A stretch of 64,000 nt of DNA, taken from the NCBI GenBank assembly GCA_905250025.1, contig CAJNOJ010000021.1, positions 673,984 to 737,983 of the forward strand, given 5' to 3'. A model generated the notes under the pieces. The model made no database searches. It had not been told where the DNA came from and saw nothing but the letters and a program-made list of their open reading frames with translations. Made by a program: the position numbers and the translations under genes. This DNA comes from Adineta ricciae (Eukaryota > Rotifera > Eurotatoria > Adinetida > Adinetidae). Positions 25,279 through 37,380 of the stretch are shown here, piece by piece; position 1 is the first letter of the stretch; the number at the start of each line of letters is the position of its first letter.

Positions 25279-27707
25279 TCTGATCAACGGGAATAATTAG
25301 ATTTGAATAGAAAAAAAAGGCAGTTCGAGGGTTTCCTAATGTGTTAATCTAAAACGAGAAGAATGTGATGATGACCATAGATGCATCTTCACACAATCAA
25401 TTATAAACAAAAACCACAATCAATAATTACGTGCTTGATCCTCCGATTACAAGACTAACACTTACGTATGCATTTCACTGAACGTACCGTGTAATAATAA
25501 AAGGAAGCTTTAATCGATTGATTTCATGTATGATAGACGTACGGTGAAAGTGAGATAAAATAAAGAAGACAAACTAGTGACGATGACATCTGAGAAATGC
25601 ACGCAAGGATTTTTCTTCCTATGTTGTGCACACTCTTGCATGCTTCATCAGATGTCGAAGGTTGAAGAAGAGAGAATTGAGAGAGAGAGAGCAAGTAGAG
25701 AATAGAGTCATTAAGATGGAGATTTGTAAACTGATGGAAACAAAAAAATACCAACGTTCAAACATTTGTGTATCATCGATCATATCGAATGAGTAAGAAG
25801 CAGTATGTCTATTCGAATCTGAATTGTGTCTGTCTCGCAGTAGGAACAGTCTGGGCCTATCCAAACATACATATATACCGTTCACGCTTTCTTCGAGTTT
25901 GCACATATCGGAAAAGACTGAGTTTAATAGAATGATTTGATTTTACTTCTTCCTCTAACATCTTAGTAAAGGAATATGCTGACCACATGTACGGTTATTT
26001 AACCATGTACATACAGTTCTGATTATGTCTGGAAAAAAAATGAACGACAAAGACAAATATCATGTTGTGTCACAAACTCAATTATTTCTGATTAGTTCTT
26101 CTGTAATCTGATGATAAGAAGAATGAATGTTTTATTTGATTGCTCCTTTTTCTATTCGAGTATTTTACCTGAGAAAAAGATTCAATTAAAAAAAAGTTCA
26201 TATGTATATCAACATTCATAATTTGATTTATCTATTACACAAACCATAAAAATGAGCTCGAATAAAGTTAATCATATTATTATGATTTCTGTCAATGTCA
26301 TACGTACGCAAGTGTATATGCAGATGTAAATAGAAGATACGGATTCGTTGAAATAGAGAACAAGGATGAAAAGTCTCAATCTGATTTATGAGTTAAACTA
26401 TAGAAAATTAAGGACAACTCATTCATTTGTATCGCACACGCATACAACTAATTGTACGACTATTATTCGCAAGCTTATATAATAGAGGGAATGATTTGGA
26501 TGACATTAATCTTTCTCTCTCACTCTGTCTCTCTCTATCCCCGTGTCTGTCAAAATGTTCACTCACGCCTTTCAGATGTGAATAAATACAAGTGATGCAG
26601 CTATATTATGTATTGTCAATCATTAGGCGGATGAGATGTTGTTTTTCCTTCTGCTCATTTGTATTGCTTCTGTAATCTCTCTGTAGATTGTTTATCGATG
26701 ATTCCGATTCCCTAATGTGAATGATTAGAGAACAAAACTTGCAAGAACAATCTAATCGTATTGAAATCGTTCTCAATAGAGTAACTGATCCGGAAATGCC
26801 TTCTATTTTTGTATCCTAATACCAACTAATTTTTATGCATAATACCGTCTCTGGATAGATGATGATTATAACATCAATATTGTCCGATCTCCCATGTTAA
26901 AATAGCAAACATCGAGCCGATTGAATGCCGGTTCAGTATCATATTCTTCCTGTTATCAATTCAAAGAATGCATGATAAAAATTGTATATCGAATGTGAAT
27001 CTTCTCGAATATAATCTCATCGAATGATTATTTCCTGTCTATTAGAGTTACTTCATGTGACAGATGAATACTCGTGTGATGATAAGTGCATATAACTATC
27101 GAGTCTACTGAACGCCGTAGAAGTAAGCCTGTCCTTGCATCTATTATCGCACAATAAAATTCAGGCGCATTCACTTGTATAATATCCATCATTGTTGCCA
27201 GTAAAATCGTATTCAAAAATTAACATATTCAAGCCCGTTGTATGGTTAATTTAGATATTATTAGCATGCAATATGATCCTTCTCTAGTCAAGGCCAACAC
27301 ATCATGATTTTATGGTTAATAAATGCTTATTGACAGTAACATTTACTGTTAGCAAAAGGTTTATTTCAAGGCACACAACTGAAAATGAAAGAATTGTTAT
27401 AGTTTGTAATAAATTCTATTATAAATCTTTCATAATTGTCAGAAGTAGAAGCGTTATTCGCCGTATGCAAAAACGTGCTGAAGCCTACATTATTTATTTA
27501 AGTTTATACTTAGAAGGTACCTTTATTGACGTCTGTTCATCTTTTACATATTTGAATTCAAACGAAACAGATCAGAATGAAGCGAAACGCCCTCTATTTC
27601 GCTGCGAGGGCCATAAATATGTTCTGCGTACAATGGCGATCATCATTTTTCGAAATCGTCATTTGATTGAAAGATACGTTACTATTCTAGACTATCTAAC
27701 GCTCAAC
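25279..27707. other. region without a supported gene
   Basis: Between the minus-strand MG exon and NOP10. It is AT-rich with a CT-rich run near 26510-26540. No exon with splice support was found. From 27312 a frame stays open into NOP10 (see findings). Confidence 0.45.
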
Positions 27708-28022
27708 ATGTTTCTGATGTACTATCTTAACGAAAAAGGTGAACGAGTATACACGTTTAAGGTAGATTAGTGTTTTTTTTGGATCTGTTCAATGTAATTT
27801 TATTTCGTATGTTTTGTAGAAAGTTGATCCGGTAGGCAATCCAACTCAATCAGCTCATCCGGGTAAAAGTTCATGTTGTTGAACATTAGCAATGACACTA
27901 AAGTTTTAAATGACCGTTTTTTAGCTAAATTTTCACCGGACGATCAATATTCACGCCAACGACTCAAAATAAAAGCACGTCATCGATTGCTGTTAACCCA
28001 ACAACCATTGGCTAAATGCTAA
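27708..28022 (+). CDS. NOP10: H/ACA ribonucleoprotein subunit NOP10
   Basis: Three exons, 27708-27761, 27820-27862 and 27925-28022, give 64 residues, exactly the usual NOP10 length. The protein starts MFLMYYLNEKGERVYTFK, continues KVDPVGNPTQSAHP and then AKFSPDDQYSRQRLKI, and ends LLTQQPLAKC. This is collinear with NOP10 throughout, including the YYLNE.G.RVYT start and the SAHPA.FSPDD.YSR core. NOP10 is a core protein of H/ACA box snoRNPs with dyskerin, NHP2 and GAR1. It serves rRNA pseudouridylation and, in many animals, telomerase RNA. The start is set by homology although the frame is open upstream for about 130 codons. WASHC4 starts about 550 bases downstream on the same strand. Confidence 0.95.
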
Positions 28023-28353
28023 GAACGGGACAGCCACATATTGTTGAAAGGACAACATCATTGTTTTTTGTTATCTCTGTTTTGAAATAAATCCAACGAT
28101 TAGATTAAACTAGTTTGAAATGAACACCTTCCTATGCTTTCGACATTTTTATCAACGAAGACATTATAATTCGTCGGATAATGCATGTGTATTTACGAAA
28201 CTTTTGATCGGTTTCATAAGATTCAGCTATAGAACGAAAATCGATCTACTGAAGAATTATACAATTAATTTTCTACATGAGTTCAGAAGTGGGAGATTAT
28301 TAGATGGATTCTATCGATGGAACAAGTAGTGAAATAGTTTGAGTAGTGAACGA

Positions 28354-28383
28354 GTTATTGGTTTTTCACGAACAACCAATAAC
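28354..28383 (+). promoter_or_regulatory. inverted CCAAT-box palindrome upstream of WASHC4
   Basis: Two perfect 10-base arms, GTTATTGGTT at 28354-28363 and AACCAATAAC at 28374-28383, are separated by ten bases. Each arm contains one CCAAT box in opposite orientation, the pattern bound by NF-Y. A locally GC-rich stretch follows (28385-28440), and another ATTGG lies near 28438. It sits between NOP10 and the WASHC4 start, so a promoter role is likely but inferred. Confidence 0.5.
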
Positions 28384-28568
28384 CAGTTCTGCCGGAGCGG
28401 CGCTGGCGCCACGTCCCGTCCGAGATCGAAGCGAGTAATTGGTAGGTGCGTTCGAAACGAGAGAACGTATAAAAAATTGTTCTAAAGACGTATATTTTAT
28501 CTTATTTTTCTGATAAACTCCTTTTTTATCTTTTTTCATTTACTTCACTTTTAGATTGTTTGTTAGCG

Positions 28569-31500
28569 ATGGTTCCGCCTCTGCCCGGCGAACAAGACTG
28601 GAAATTTGATTCATTCAATGACGGAGGCTCTAGAGGTACGGAGACACATTTTCTCAGTTGGATCACGATCAAAATTTCTTTTTCATATTCTAGAATTGGT
28701 ACTAAATGCACAATTAAAACGCTATACGCGCTTTCTTGCCAACCATAAGCAAGCCTTGAGACGCATCGAAGATTCGCTCAGCTCGAATATCACCCAAACA
28801 TGGGACTTCGATTTGAATCCAGTAGAACTCAAGGTACCGTACATTTGCTTTCTCCTGTGAAAGAAAAAGACACCAATCTTTGAATTTAGTATCTACCCTA
28901 CGAACAAGTTCAGGTCCTTGAACTAATTCGAACAGAAAATAAGATTTGTAATAAAATCGTCATTGTCTTTGCTGCACTCTGCTGCGAATGTAAATTTCTT
29001 GTTCATGAATGTGAGCGAAAATATCTTCCAGCAATAATATTCTTCGGCGAAGGAGGTTAAGTGACTTCATGTGTGTCTTACTCATCTTTTCATTGTTTTC
29101 TAGAACCAGATGCTAAAGAACAACAACAAAGCTATATGGCGCAGTTTGTTTCTCTTCTTCAGGTTTGAATTCATTTTTTGTAACGAAGTGAATTTCATCG
29201 AGTCTGTGTTAAATCTAAAGGAGTTATCCTGCTATGTAAATCGATGTAATGAAGTGGTTATGAATATTCTTCAACAATTATCCGCACTTTATACACTACA
29301 AGTTGTTCAAAGCGGACGGTAGGAATTCGCGTATTTAGGTGCAAACACTGCTTCACTGTTGAATGATCTTAGACCTATGGGATTGATGGATGCATCTGAT
29401 CTACATCTACCTGTAAGGGCTGAAATATTTTTAAAAAGATTGGACTATTTATTTTCGAAAATTCTTCAGATTGTGTTTGATCATCTGGGTGACTTACTAC
29501 GTTGTCTGATAACACTGGATGAATGCATTCGTGCCAACGCACAAATTGCTGAGAAATGGCCTGCATTTAAACGGTGAGGATCGATTCGTTCAGTGCTATG
29601 TTCGATAATGTGCATTTTTAAATCTAGTATCATAACATCAGTGAAAAACAATGTTGATAAAGTTCACATCGACCTCTCACGGTTACCGTCGTTTGAAAAG
29701 ATACTCATTGCACTTGAAGGCCAGCTTTTAGACGGTCGAATTTTTCAAGTAAGACTCTAAATGGATTAACTGTTAAGAATATCTTTCCGTAGAATTGTAT
29801 CGAACAAATATTTGACAATACCATTGTGACCGTATCAAAAAATCCTTTGTTACAAGAAGAATTCTCGCTTATAATTCGTCAACTTCTATCAAATATTGAA
29901 CCGAAACTTGGTACGTGCGTCGTGTCTCACTTGAAATCATTTCATTGATGAATATTTTCAGGTGAATACAATGAACTTGATGGACGAATGAAGTACGTTG
30001 GCATTTGCGCGCTCTTCTGTTTGCATTATCAACTCTATCGCGTGGATGACAAACGACAGTTGAAAGCTATTTGGGATGTTTACAAAAAAGTAGAGTAAAG
30101 CTTCAGTTTAAACCAATGTTTCTCTTCTGTGTTTGTAGATACCCGTTGTTCATCTATGCGGTAATATTAGTTGGGTGCCTAGTCGATTTTTACTAGAGAA
30201 ATTTCCTCAATTTGCTCGATCATTGGATAAAAAAGCTGTTCAAGCTGTTGAGCAACAACGTATCACATATTTACAAAACAAAGAATCTTTGTTGACCAAG
30301 TAATTTCTTTTGCAACATAGAAAAAAGCATCTGTCTTTTTTATTATTTTCATTCATGTTTCAGTCTTAAGTAAGGGATACTAATAAGCATGTTTTTTTTG
30401 TAACACGGGGCTTCTTCTTTTACCCTCTTGCATGTTTTGTTGTTTCGTTAAAGAAAAACAAAAACGCTTGACTAATCAATGTGTCTATTTAGAGATTTGC
30501 AACGCAGTTATCTCGATGTTCTAACTTGGCTTATTCGTATGGAGTCGAGTGTAACAACGAATGACGCAAATGAAGCGGCATTGATCAACGATGTTCTGAA
30601 GAAAACTTCATTGTTAAATCATGTCGGTTATTCAAAACGAGATTTGCTTCTATATTGAAGATTCGATTGAGTTTAGGGTTTGTTTCATGCTTATAGTCTA
30701 TCGCATACAATTAAAACACTACTCGCTCTCCATGCGACACTTCGACTACCGATGAAATCCGAATGTATGCTCGTGATTTATCGTTATACGGAACTGTTAA
30801 AAGTTATTGAATCAACTTATCATCGCCATGCCATGGCTATTGGACCATATTTCAATTCGATCATGCAGTTTCATTCGCAACGTTTACTAAAAATCATTGC
30901 CATTGCAAAAGTAGAGAAGATTCAGTTCGTTCATATGATCGTTTGATTTTTTTGTATAGAAACGAATAACAACCGTAACGGATAAACGATTTACGGATAA
31001 ACAAGTCGATGTACTTGCTGCACTTGTGCTCGCAGAATCGTGTTTGAATGGGCCTTGTAAGTAGTTAACCGTTGATCTCGATGATTCCAATGAGATCGTT
31101 TCAGGTACGAAAGAACGTCTGTTGGTATTTCGATTAGCATTTTCGTTCGGTTCGCGACTGGTAAGAGTTTTCCATTCGACATCGATCATTTCAATTCTTT
31201 GTCTTTTGCAGAAAACTTGTCGCGACGAAGAAATGGTTGCAATTGACGAAGCACTTCGGAAATTGGAAACTTTAGCTGCATTTTCAGAAAAGTAACATGA
31301 GAATTGCTCGTTTTATAACTTTATTTGTCGTTTAGACTTCATGAAGCTTGTGATACGACATTCATCTATTGGGAACAGAGCTCATTTCGATTATATTTAC
31401 AAGATTTATTTCTAACTGTTCGAGATCCACACCGATTACACGTGAGAACCGAGCAGTTTCAATGATGAACTTCTTAAGATCTTCTACTTCACTGTTTTAG

Positions 31501-33973
31501 TTTATCTTTAACGCTCTGCGTGATTGTGTTCCATCACTGCGAGCAATTCGTCATGATAAACCCGAGAAATTGATTTCCAGTTATAAAAATGAAATTATGA
31601 AAATGTTCGATCAGGTTTGTAGTGAGAAAACGACTTCAACCAATAGAATGCTAACGAAATATGTTTTGTCTAGTGCTTTTTACAAGAACTATTCAAGACC
31701 ATCGAAGATGATCTTCGTTGTCTATGTCATGCACATTTAGAAGTCGGCGATCGAAGTATATTTCGACAGAGCTTCAAAGATGTAACGCCTTTTCTCGATG
31801 TCAAACCAATTCGATGTTTCGATGAATTCATCAGTATCAAAGGTGAGAAAAGTGCCTCCTTGAATTGCTAGATCTGTCTTCATTCTTCTTTTTCAGGAGC
31901 GGTGGAAAGTTATTTGGACAAGATTTTTTATGATTATACGACTGCATCCTCAACGGACTGGAACACCTATTCTGAAATGAGAAATTTAGCATCGCAAAAG
32001 TACGGCTTGGATTTGCATGAACCCCATCTGCCAAGTAAAACACTTGAACAAGTAAACCAGCCTGTCTAAAGTTTGAAAAAAAGATAGATCTTCTAAATTT
32101 TCTTTAGGGTTGTGATGTTCTTGACATTCTTCGTAATCTAAATGCGTTTGTCGCCCAACACTATTATAACATAAACACCCAGATGTTCATCGAACGATCG
32201 AGTAATAATAAATTCCTACGCACAACGAATATTCGTCATGTTGCTAATTCGATCCGTACGCATGGTATTGGTATTATGAATACAGCGGTACAGTTCTCTT
32301 CTCGTTGGAAAACTTTTCGTTTTAATCGTCTTCCTTCAGGTTAACTTCACTTATCAATATCTGCGACAGAAATTCTACATGTTCTCTCAATTCTTATTCG
32401 ACGAACATATTAAAAGTCGCCTGATGAAAGATATCAAATTTTTCAAAGAAAATAAAGACCGATTGAACCAGCGAGTACGATATTGATCGAAAGTTCTCTA
32501 ATAAATGACGCGACATGTTTCACTTTTAGTATCCTTTCGAACGAGCCAAGAAATTTTTCATTAGCATCAGAAAATTAGGTGTGACACCGGACACAAATGA
32601 AACTTATCTCGATCAATTTCGAGAACTGATCGGTCAAATCGGTAAGAAGAATCTTGTTTTGAACAATCAACTCGTTGATGATCATTGTGCAAAAAAGGTA
32701 ATGCAATGGGTTACGTTCGAATGATTCGTTCGGGTGGTTTGAATACGTGCTCCAGTTCGATTCGATTCGTTCCTGATTTTGAGAATCTGATTTCATTTGA
32801 AGAGAATACGCGAAAAGCCAACTTACCGTATGAAACGATTAGCGCGTCAAAGTAAGTGTTGTAGTCAAGAAGATAAAAGAAAAAAAAAACATGTGAGGAA
32901 CGTTGCGTTTTGTTTTAATTTTAGACATCTGGATGATGTGATTTCAAATTTGGTAAAAAATTTCACCGAAGGAACAGAGTATTTCAAGATTCTGGTCGAT
33001 GTGTTTTCGAACGAATTTCGTGGCAAGAAAAATTTGCATTTGAAAAACTTCTACGTCATTGTACCAGCACTCGTACGATTTTCAAATGAATACTCTCTGT
33101 TGAAAACAAGTCTTTGCTTGTTTAGACTTTGAGCTTTGTCGAACATATTAAAGTGTTGAAAGATAATTTGACGAAGAAGTCGAAGGTAAATGCGTCGTTC
33201 ACCGATGATGGATTTGTTATGGGTAAGAAAGACAAGTTTTCTTTTTATTTGACTGATATTGTTGTTTAGGTGTTGCTTATATTCTGAAATTGTTGGATCA
33301 ATACCGAGATTTTGATTCGTTGCATTGGTTCGAAGCAGTTAGAGAGTCATCGAATGCGGAAAGAGTGAGAAGAGAGAGGGAGTTCGGTTAACAAAAGTGG
33401 GCGAATGTGTGTGTTTAGACTGATGTGATCAATAAGTCAAGAAATAGTACTGAAGAAAACGTGAAAAAAGCGTTGAATGCGTCCATGAAAAGAATCGAAA
33501 ATGATCAATTGGTTGGTATTCACGATAACGAGCTTCACGGATCTCGAACTTGTTCAATGTCTATTTTTAGGAGTTTGACTTACTCAATTATAGTTTACGT
33601 TCAGCCCGAATATTCTTCCGTGCTGACAAAACAGCCGAAGAAGATAAACGTATGTTATCAGCACATAAGCATTAGCTCTTTTTTCCGCTGCTCATATACT
33701 TTTATTTCTATCTTATTATTGATTGAATAAGGTAAGAAATGTGATGCAGAGAACATATTTTCTCATCGATGTTTGTTTTTGATTATTGTAGAATCATCAA
33801 TGGTTGACATTGAAGCGCGCATACAAACTGAAGCAGCCCCTGTTGCGACTGAAGCATCTCCTGTTACTGATAATGTGCCTCCGCCGCCACCGCCGCCGCC
33901 TCCTCCACCAGCGTCTGCGGGCGTTCCACCACCACCGCCTCCTCCTCCTCCTCCATTTTTCATGACGAATTGA
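28569..33973 (+). CDS. WASHC4: WASH complex subunit 4 (SWIP/KIAA1033) with C-terminal polyproline tail
   Basis: About thirty short exons. The first are 28569-28635, 28694-28833 and about 28891-29055; the last is 33792-33973. The chain follows SWIP from end to end: [142 protein letters not shown] and [19 protein letters not shown] is a core subunit of the endosomal WASH complex that activates Arp2/3 for cargo sorting. The last exon is odd. After the normal C-terminus it adds about 60 residues with two runs of eleven and ten prolines, ending FFMTN. I know of no such tail in vertebrate SWIP. Confidence 0.94.
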
Positions 33974-34158
33974 TCATTCCGAACAAAACTTATTCTCTTT
34001 TTTTTGTAAAACATAATTCACCGGTGATTTCTTTGTCTTTACCAAAATCGATTCCTATTGATGATTTGTCTATATGTAATCTTTTTTTTATATAATATAT
34101 CCAATTTGTTGATCTATCTTTGTAGAAAAATCTCTGATTTGATTCAGATCTGACCTGG

Positions 34159-35535
34159 ATGAATCCTTTGCTTCAGACAGCAATTACTGTGAGTTATTGC
34201 CTATCAAATATCCTTCCTAATTTGAGTGTCTTTCAGTTTGTATCACTTCTTGTTTCAATCGTAACTACTGATGTTTGTACGGGTAACATTTGTACATGTT
34301 CGAAAGATTTCACACTCGTTAACTGCGATTCGAAACCCTGGCTTAGCCTAAGTAACGTGGAATTTCCTTCACAAGTTGTTACATTAACCTTAATCAATGA
34401 TAAACTCAATCTTGATTCCAGTACCTATTGATGTTGCACTATCTTTTCTACTTCTAAGTTTTGATTCATTCTAGGCACTGATCGTTCGAAGATTGAAAAT
34501 CTTCCTCGTTTACTTGAACTGAGCCTTAATCAAAATCCATTGGGAAACATTCCACCATTTAATAGCTCGCGTATTCAATCACTTTCGTTAGATGACACCT
34601 CTTTGACATCAGCACGTTTTCCTCCATCGTATTCGAATTCTATTCTACAGAAACTGAATCTCAACGACAACAAAATTCGTTCGATCCAATCAGACGACTT
34701 TCAAGCTTTGGGAAATGCGAAACTTAAAAGTTTACGTATCGATAATGCTGCGTTAACTACAATCGATCAAAATGCATTTGCGCCATTAATTCAACTTCAA
34801 TCTTTGTCACTGCGGAATAATCAGTTAAAATCTTGCGAGTTTCTATCAACTCTTCGTGTTCTCTCTTCAATCAAACTGGACGGAAATCTTTTCACTTCAC
34901 TTCCACCTCAATTAATTACACAATCTTCCATAAAATCTTTCTCGTTTACGAATAATCGTATATCAATTATTGATGAATCATCACCACTGTTTACCTGGCA
35001 GAAAAAGAATCTGACCAATATTCACGTATTTCTAGCAAACAATTCGTTTGATTGTTGCCAGTCCTTATGGTTCATTCGATTTTTAAAAACATCCGCACAT
35101 TTGGTTCAGGATGCACAAATATTAACCTGTGCTACTCCATCAGTTTATGCCGGACAGAATTTAAGCGCACTCAATCCTGATGCGATGAATTGCGGAGGTA
35201 GTCAACCAAAGAAATGGTCGTGGACCGTCGAACGTATTGTTGCCGTTTCTCTTGGAGGATCATTCATAGTTTTAGTCGTTGCTGGTACTATCGTGCTTTT
35301 CGTTCGTGGACGCCGAACTCGCACAGGCTATACAGAAATCGGAGGAGTGAATGACCCTTTACCAAATGCGCCTGAGATGCCAACTGAACAATCTTCTTTT
35401 CCACCTTATGGAGAAGATAATGATGATGGTGTGTCAACATATTCCACGGCACCGTCAGCGCTCACAGATGCTTCACAAGCACGATCATTGAGCACCGCTG
35501 TTGGTGTATCCGTCCGTGATGAAAAAATCGTATAA
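34159..35535 (+). CDS. leucine-rich-repeat type I membrane protein
   Basis: Three exons (34159-34188, 34237-34420, 34475-35535) give 424 residues. Removing the 48-base first intron creates a clean signal peptide, MNPLLQTAITFVSLLVSIVT. A Cys cluster (C....C.C) typical of an LRR N-cap follows, then about six leucine-rich repeats (LQKLNLNDNKI, LQSLSLRNNQL, SSIKLDGNLF). A Cys-containing C-cap (FDCCQSLWFIRFL) comes next. One membrane span (IVAVSLGGSFIVLVVAGTIV) is followed by Arg residues, so the C-terminal ~90 residues face the cytoplasm. That tail is acidic and Ser/Thr-rich with no enzyme domain. It is probably an adhesion or receptor protein; the ligand is unknown. A polyadenylation signal lies near 35661. 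Confidence 0.82.
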
Positions 35536-35776
35536 AAAAAAACATTCGTCTGGTAGTTTCTTAGTCAATCTCACCGGTGTTTTTAGTATACTAACACGTT
35601 TTCTAATTTAATCTCGAAAAGAAATTCTCTATTCAAATCATAAAATCATTCGTTTCTATAAATAAAAATAGCAGTTCAACTCTGATTGCACTATTCATGC
35701 GTATTTATTTCTAGTTGATAAAGTGAGTCTAAGTAGACGTGTAATTGTTGAATGCGAACTTTGCTTGCATAGAAAA

Positions 35777-36375
35777 TCAAACGTCGTCATCAGGTGGGAT
35801 GACGGCAACCGACGGAGTTTGTACATTTTTCTTCGTCTTAACCGTCAAATTATCCCGTTGTTCTTCGTCCTGGAACGAAATTGGATTTTCCAATGGATCA
35901 TCATCCGAACCAAGAGAAAATCTTGTTCCATATTCGACGGATTTCGGTGCAGCTAAGACATTCGTGTTGCTTGCATTCAAACTCTCGCTAAGTTTTGTTT
36001 CGGATACAGCATGCCAAGATGGCCTTCGCCGGTCAGATGCATCACTGATCGAACGGTGTCGCGATGGTAAGAATTGATCCGAGCCGAAACGCGAGGAGAG
36101 CTTCTTTTCGAATTGTTTTTGTTCGAATGCTAAAAACTGAAGATTACTGGCCGACTTTCGTCGTTCTGATTCAACAGCGCGCTGGTGAGCAACTGCTAAA
36201 CGATCTCGAGCAACGATATGTTTCGTACGAGTGTCTAAAAGACCATTATGACACGAGACTGTCCGATGTGGTGGATGAAAGAACTATGAAATGACAAAAA
36301 CGAACAGGCGAAAGCAAATGACAGAGCACTTCTTCATCTTACTTTAGCTGTTAAATCACGTTTAGATTTAGACAT
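35777..36375 (-). CDS. unrecognised small basic protein, two exons
   Basis: Exon 1 is 36343-36375 (MSKSKRDLTAK, donor gtaaga). Exon 2 is 35777-36283, with an acceptor tttcatag at its start. The join is in frame with no stop for 179 residues. The middle is charged and helical (AVESERRKSASNLQFLAFEQ), followed by a Ser/Arg-rich stretch (RHRSISDASDRRRPS) and an acidic tail ending VIPPDDDV. No domain is recognised. The RRKSAS and RRRPS motifs look like basophilic kinase sites. The gene is convergent with the LRR gene at 34159-35535. Its poly(A)-like AATAAA (reverse strand) lies near 35705. Most of exon 2 lacks an ATG, so ATG-based gene finders would miss half of it. Confidence 0.6.
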
Positions 36376-37380
36376 TGAATCTATTCGCTGACAATGACTG
36401 ACAGTTTAGACATAAAATCATAATGATTTCTTTATTTGTCGATCGAACGCAAAATAGAAAAGACAAACGAGAAAAATTTATATTCTTCTTTCTCGGCAAC
36501 AATCAACGTCTGAACACAAAAAAAGAAATCTGTTCTTCTGACTGAACTTCAAAATGCTTTCAAGTTCATCAAGTTTGCAAGAACTTATATACTTCAAAAA
36601 CAATCCCTAACAAGGCATGTTTGTCTTTGATTAGTTGAAATCACTCATGCGTAAGAGAAATCATCTCGTTTCTCTTTATCGTTTCTTTTTACTTGGTGTA
36701 CAAACATGACAAATGGTTGAGAAGATTATGATCAATGTACGAATGCGCTTCGATGAATGTACCAGATGAGATTTTTTTGTTCAGGGGGGGTATGTACGAA
36801 ATGAATCAGTGAATTATCTCGTGACATGATTGATTTTGATTGTCTTACTTTCGTTACTTCCGCATTGAAGAGTCAATCAAATCAATCGCATGTCCTTCGT
36901 TGGTGTTATTTTCAGACATAACAGTTTTTTGTGTCATATAAATAAACTTTTCAACTTTCCTTTTTCGCTGCGTCATGAGTTCGACAGCAAAAAAACCGAG
37001 GTCGATTTTGTACTCATTTCAAAGAGTTCGCCGATCGAGCACAAAACAAACAGAAAGCGCGCGCGAGAGAAATAAAACTCGAGCGAATTGTGGTTGTTTT
37101 TTCATGCCATTGCTGTTATTGTGTTTGTTCTCTAGTCTAAAGTGCAAGTCGACGAGGAGGATGGGAAGAACGCACCATGTCTTGCGAGTGGAAGAAGAAA
37201 AGCAGAGAAGGAAAAATATATATTTAGCGACAATCAGGAGTAATATTTTCTTGCTGTGGTATTGAGGACAACGAATGAGGGAAAGGTGTGTCATTCTGAT
37301 TTTTGTTTTTATTCGGTATTGTTTAAGAAAATCTTTTTTTCAATGTCATTTTTACCTTTTCAGCATCACATTGTTCTGAA

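Noticed and set aside
33763-34014. Minus-strand frame rich in glycine
   Set aside because: It is the exact antisense of the WASHC4 polyproline exon; CCN runs read as GGN on the other strand.
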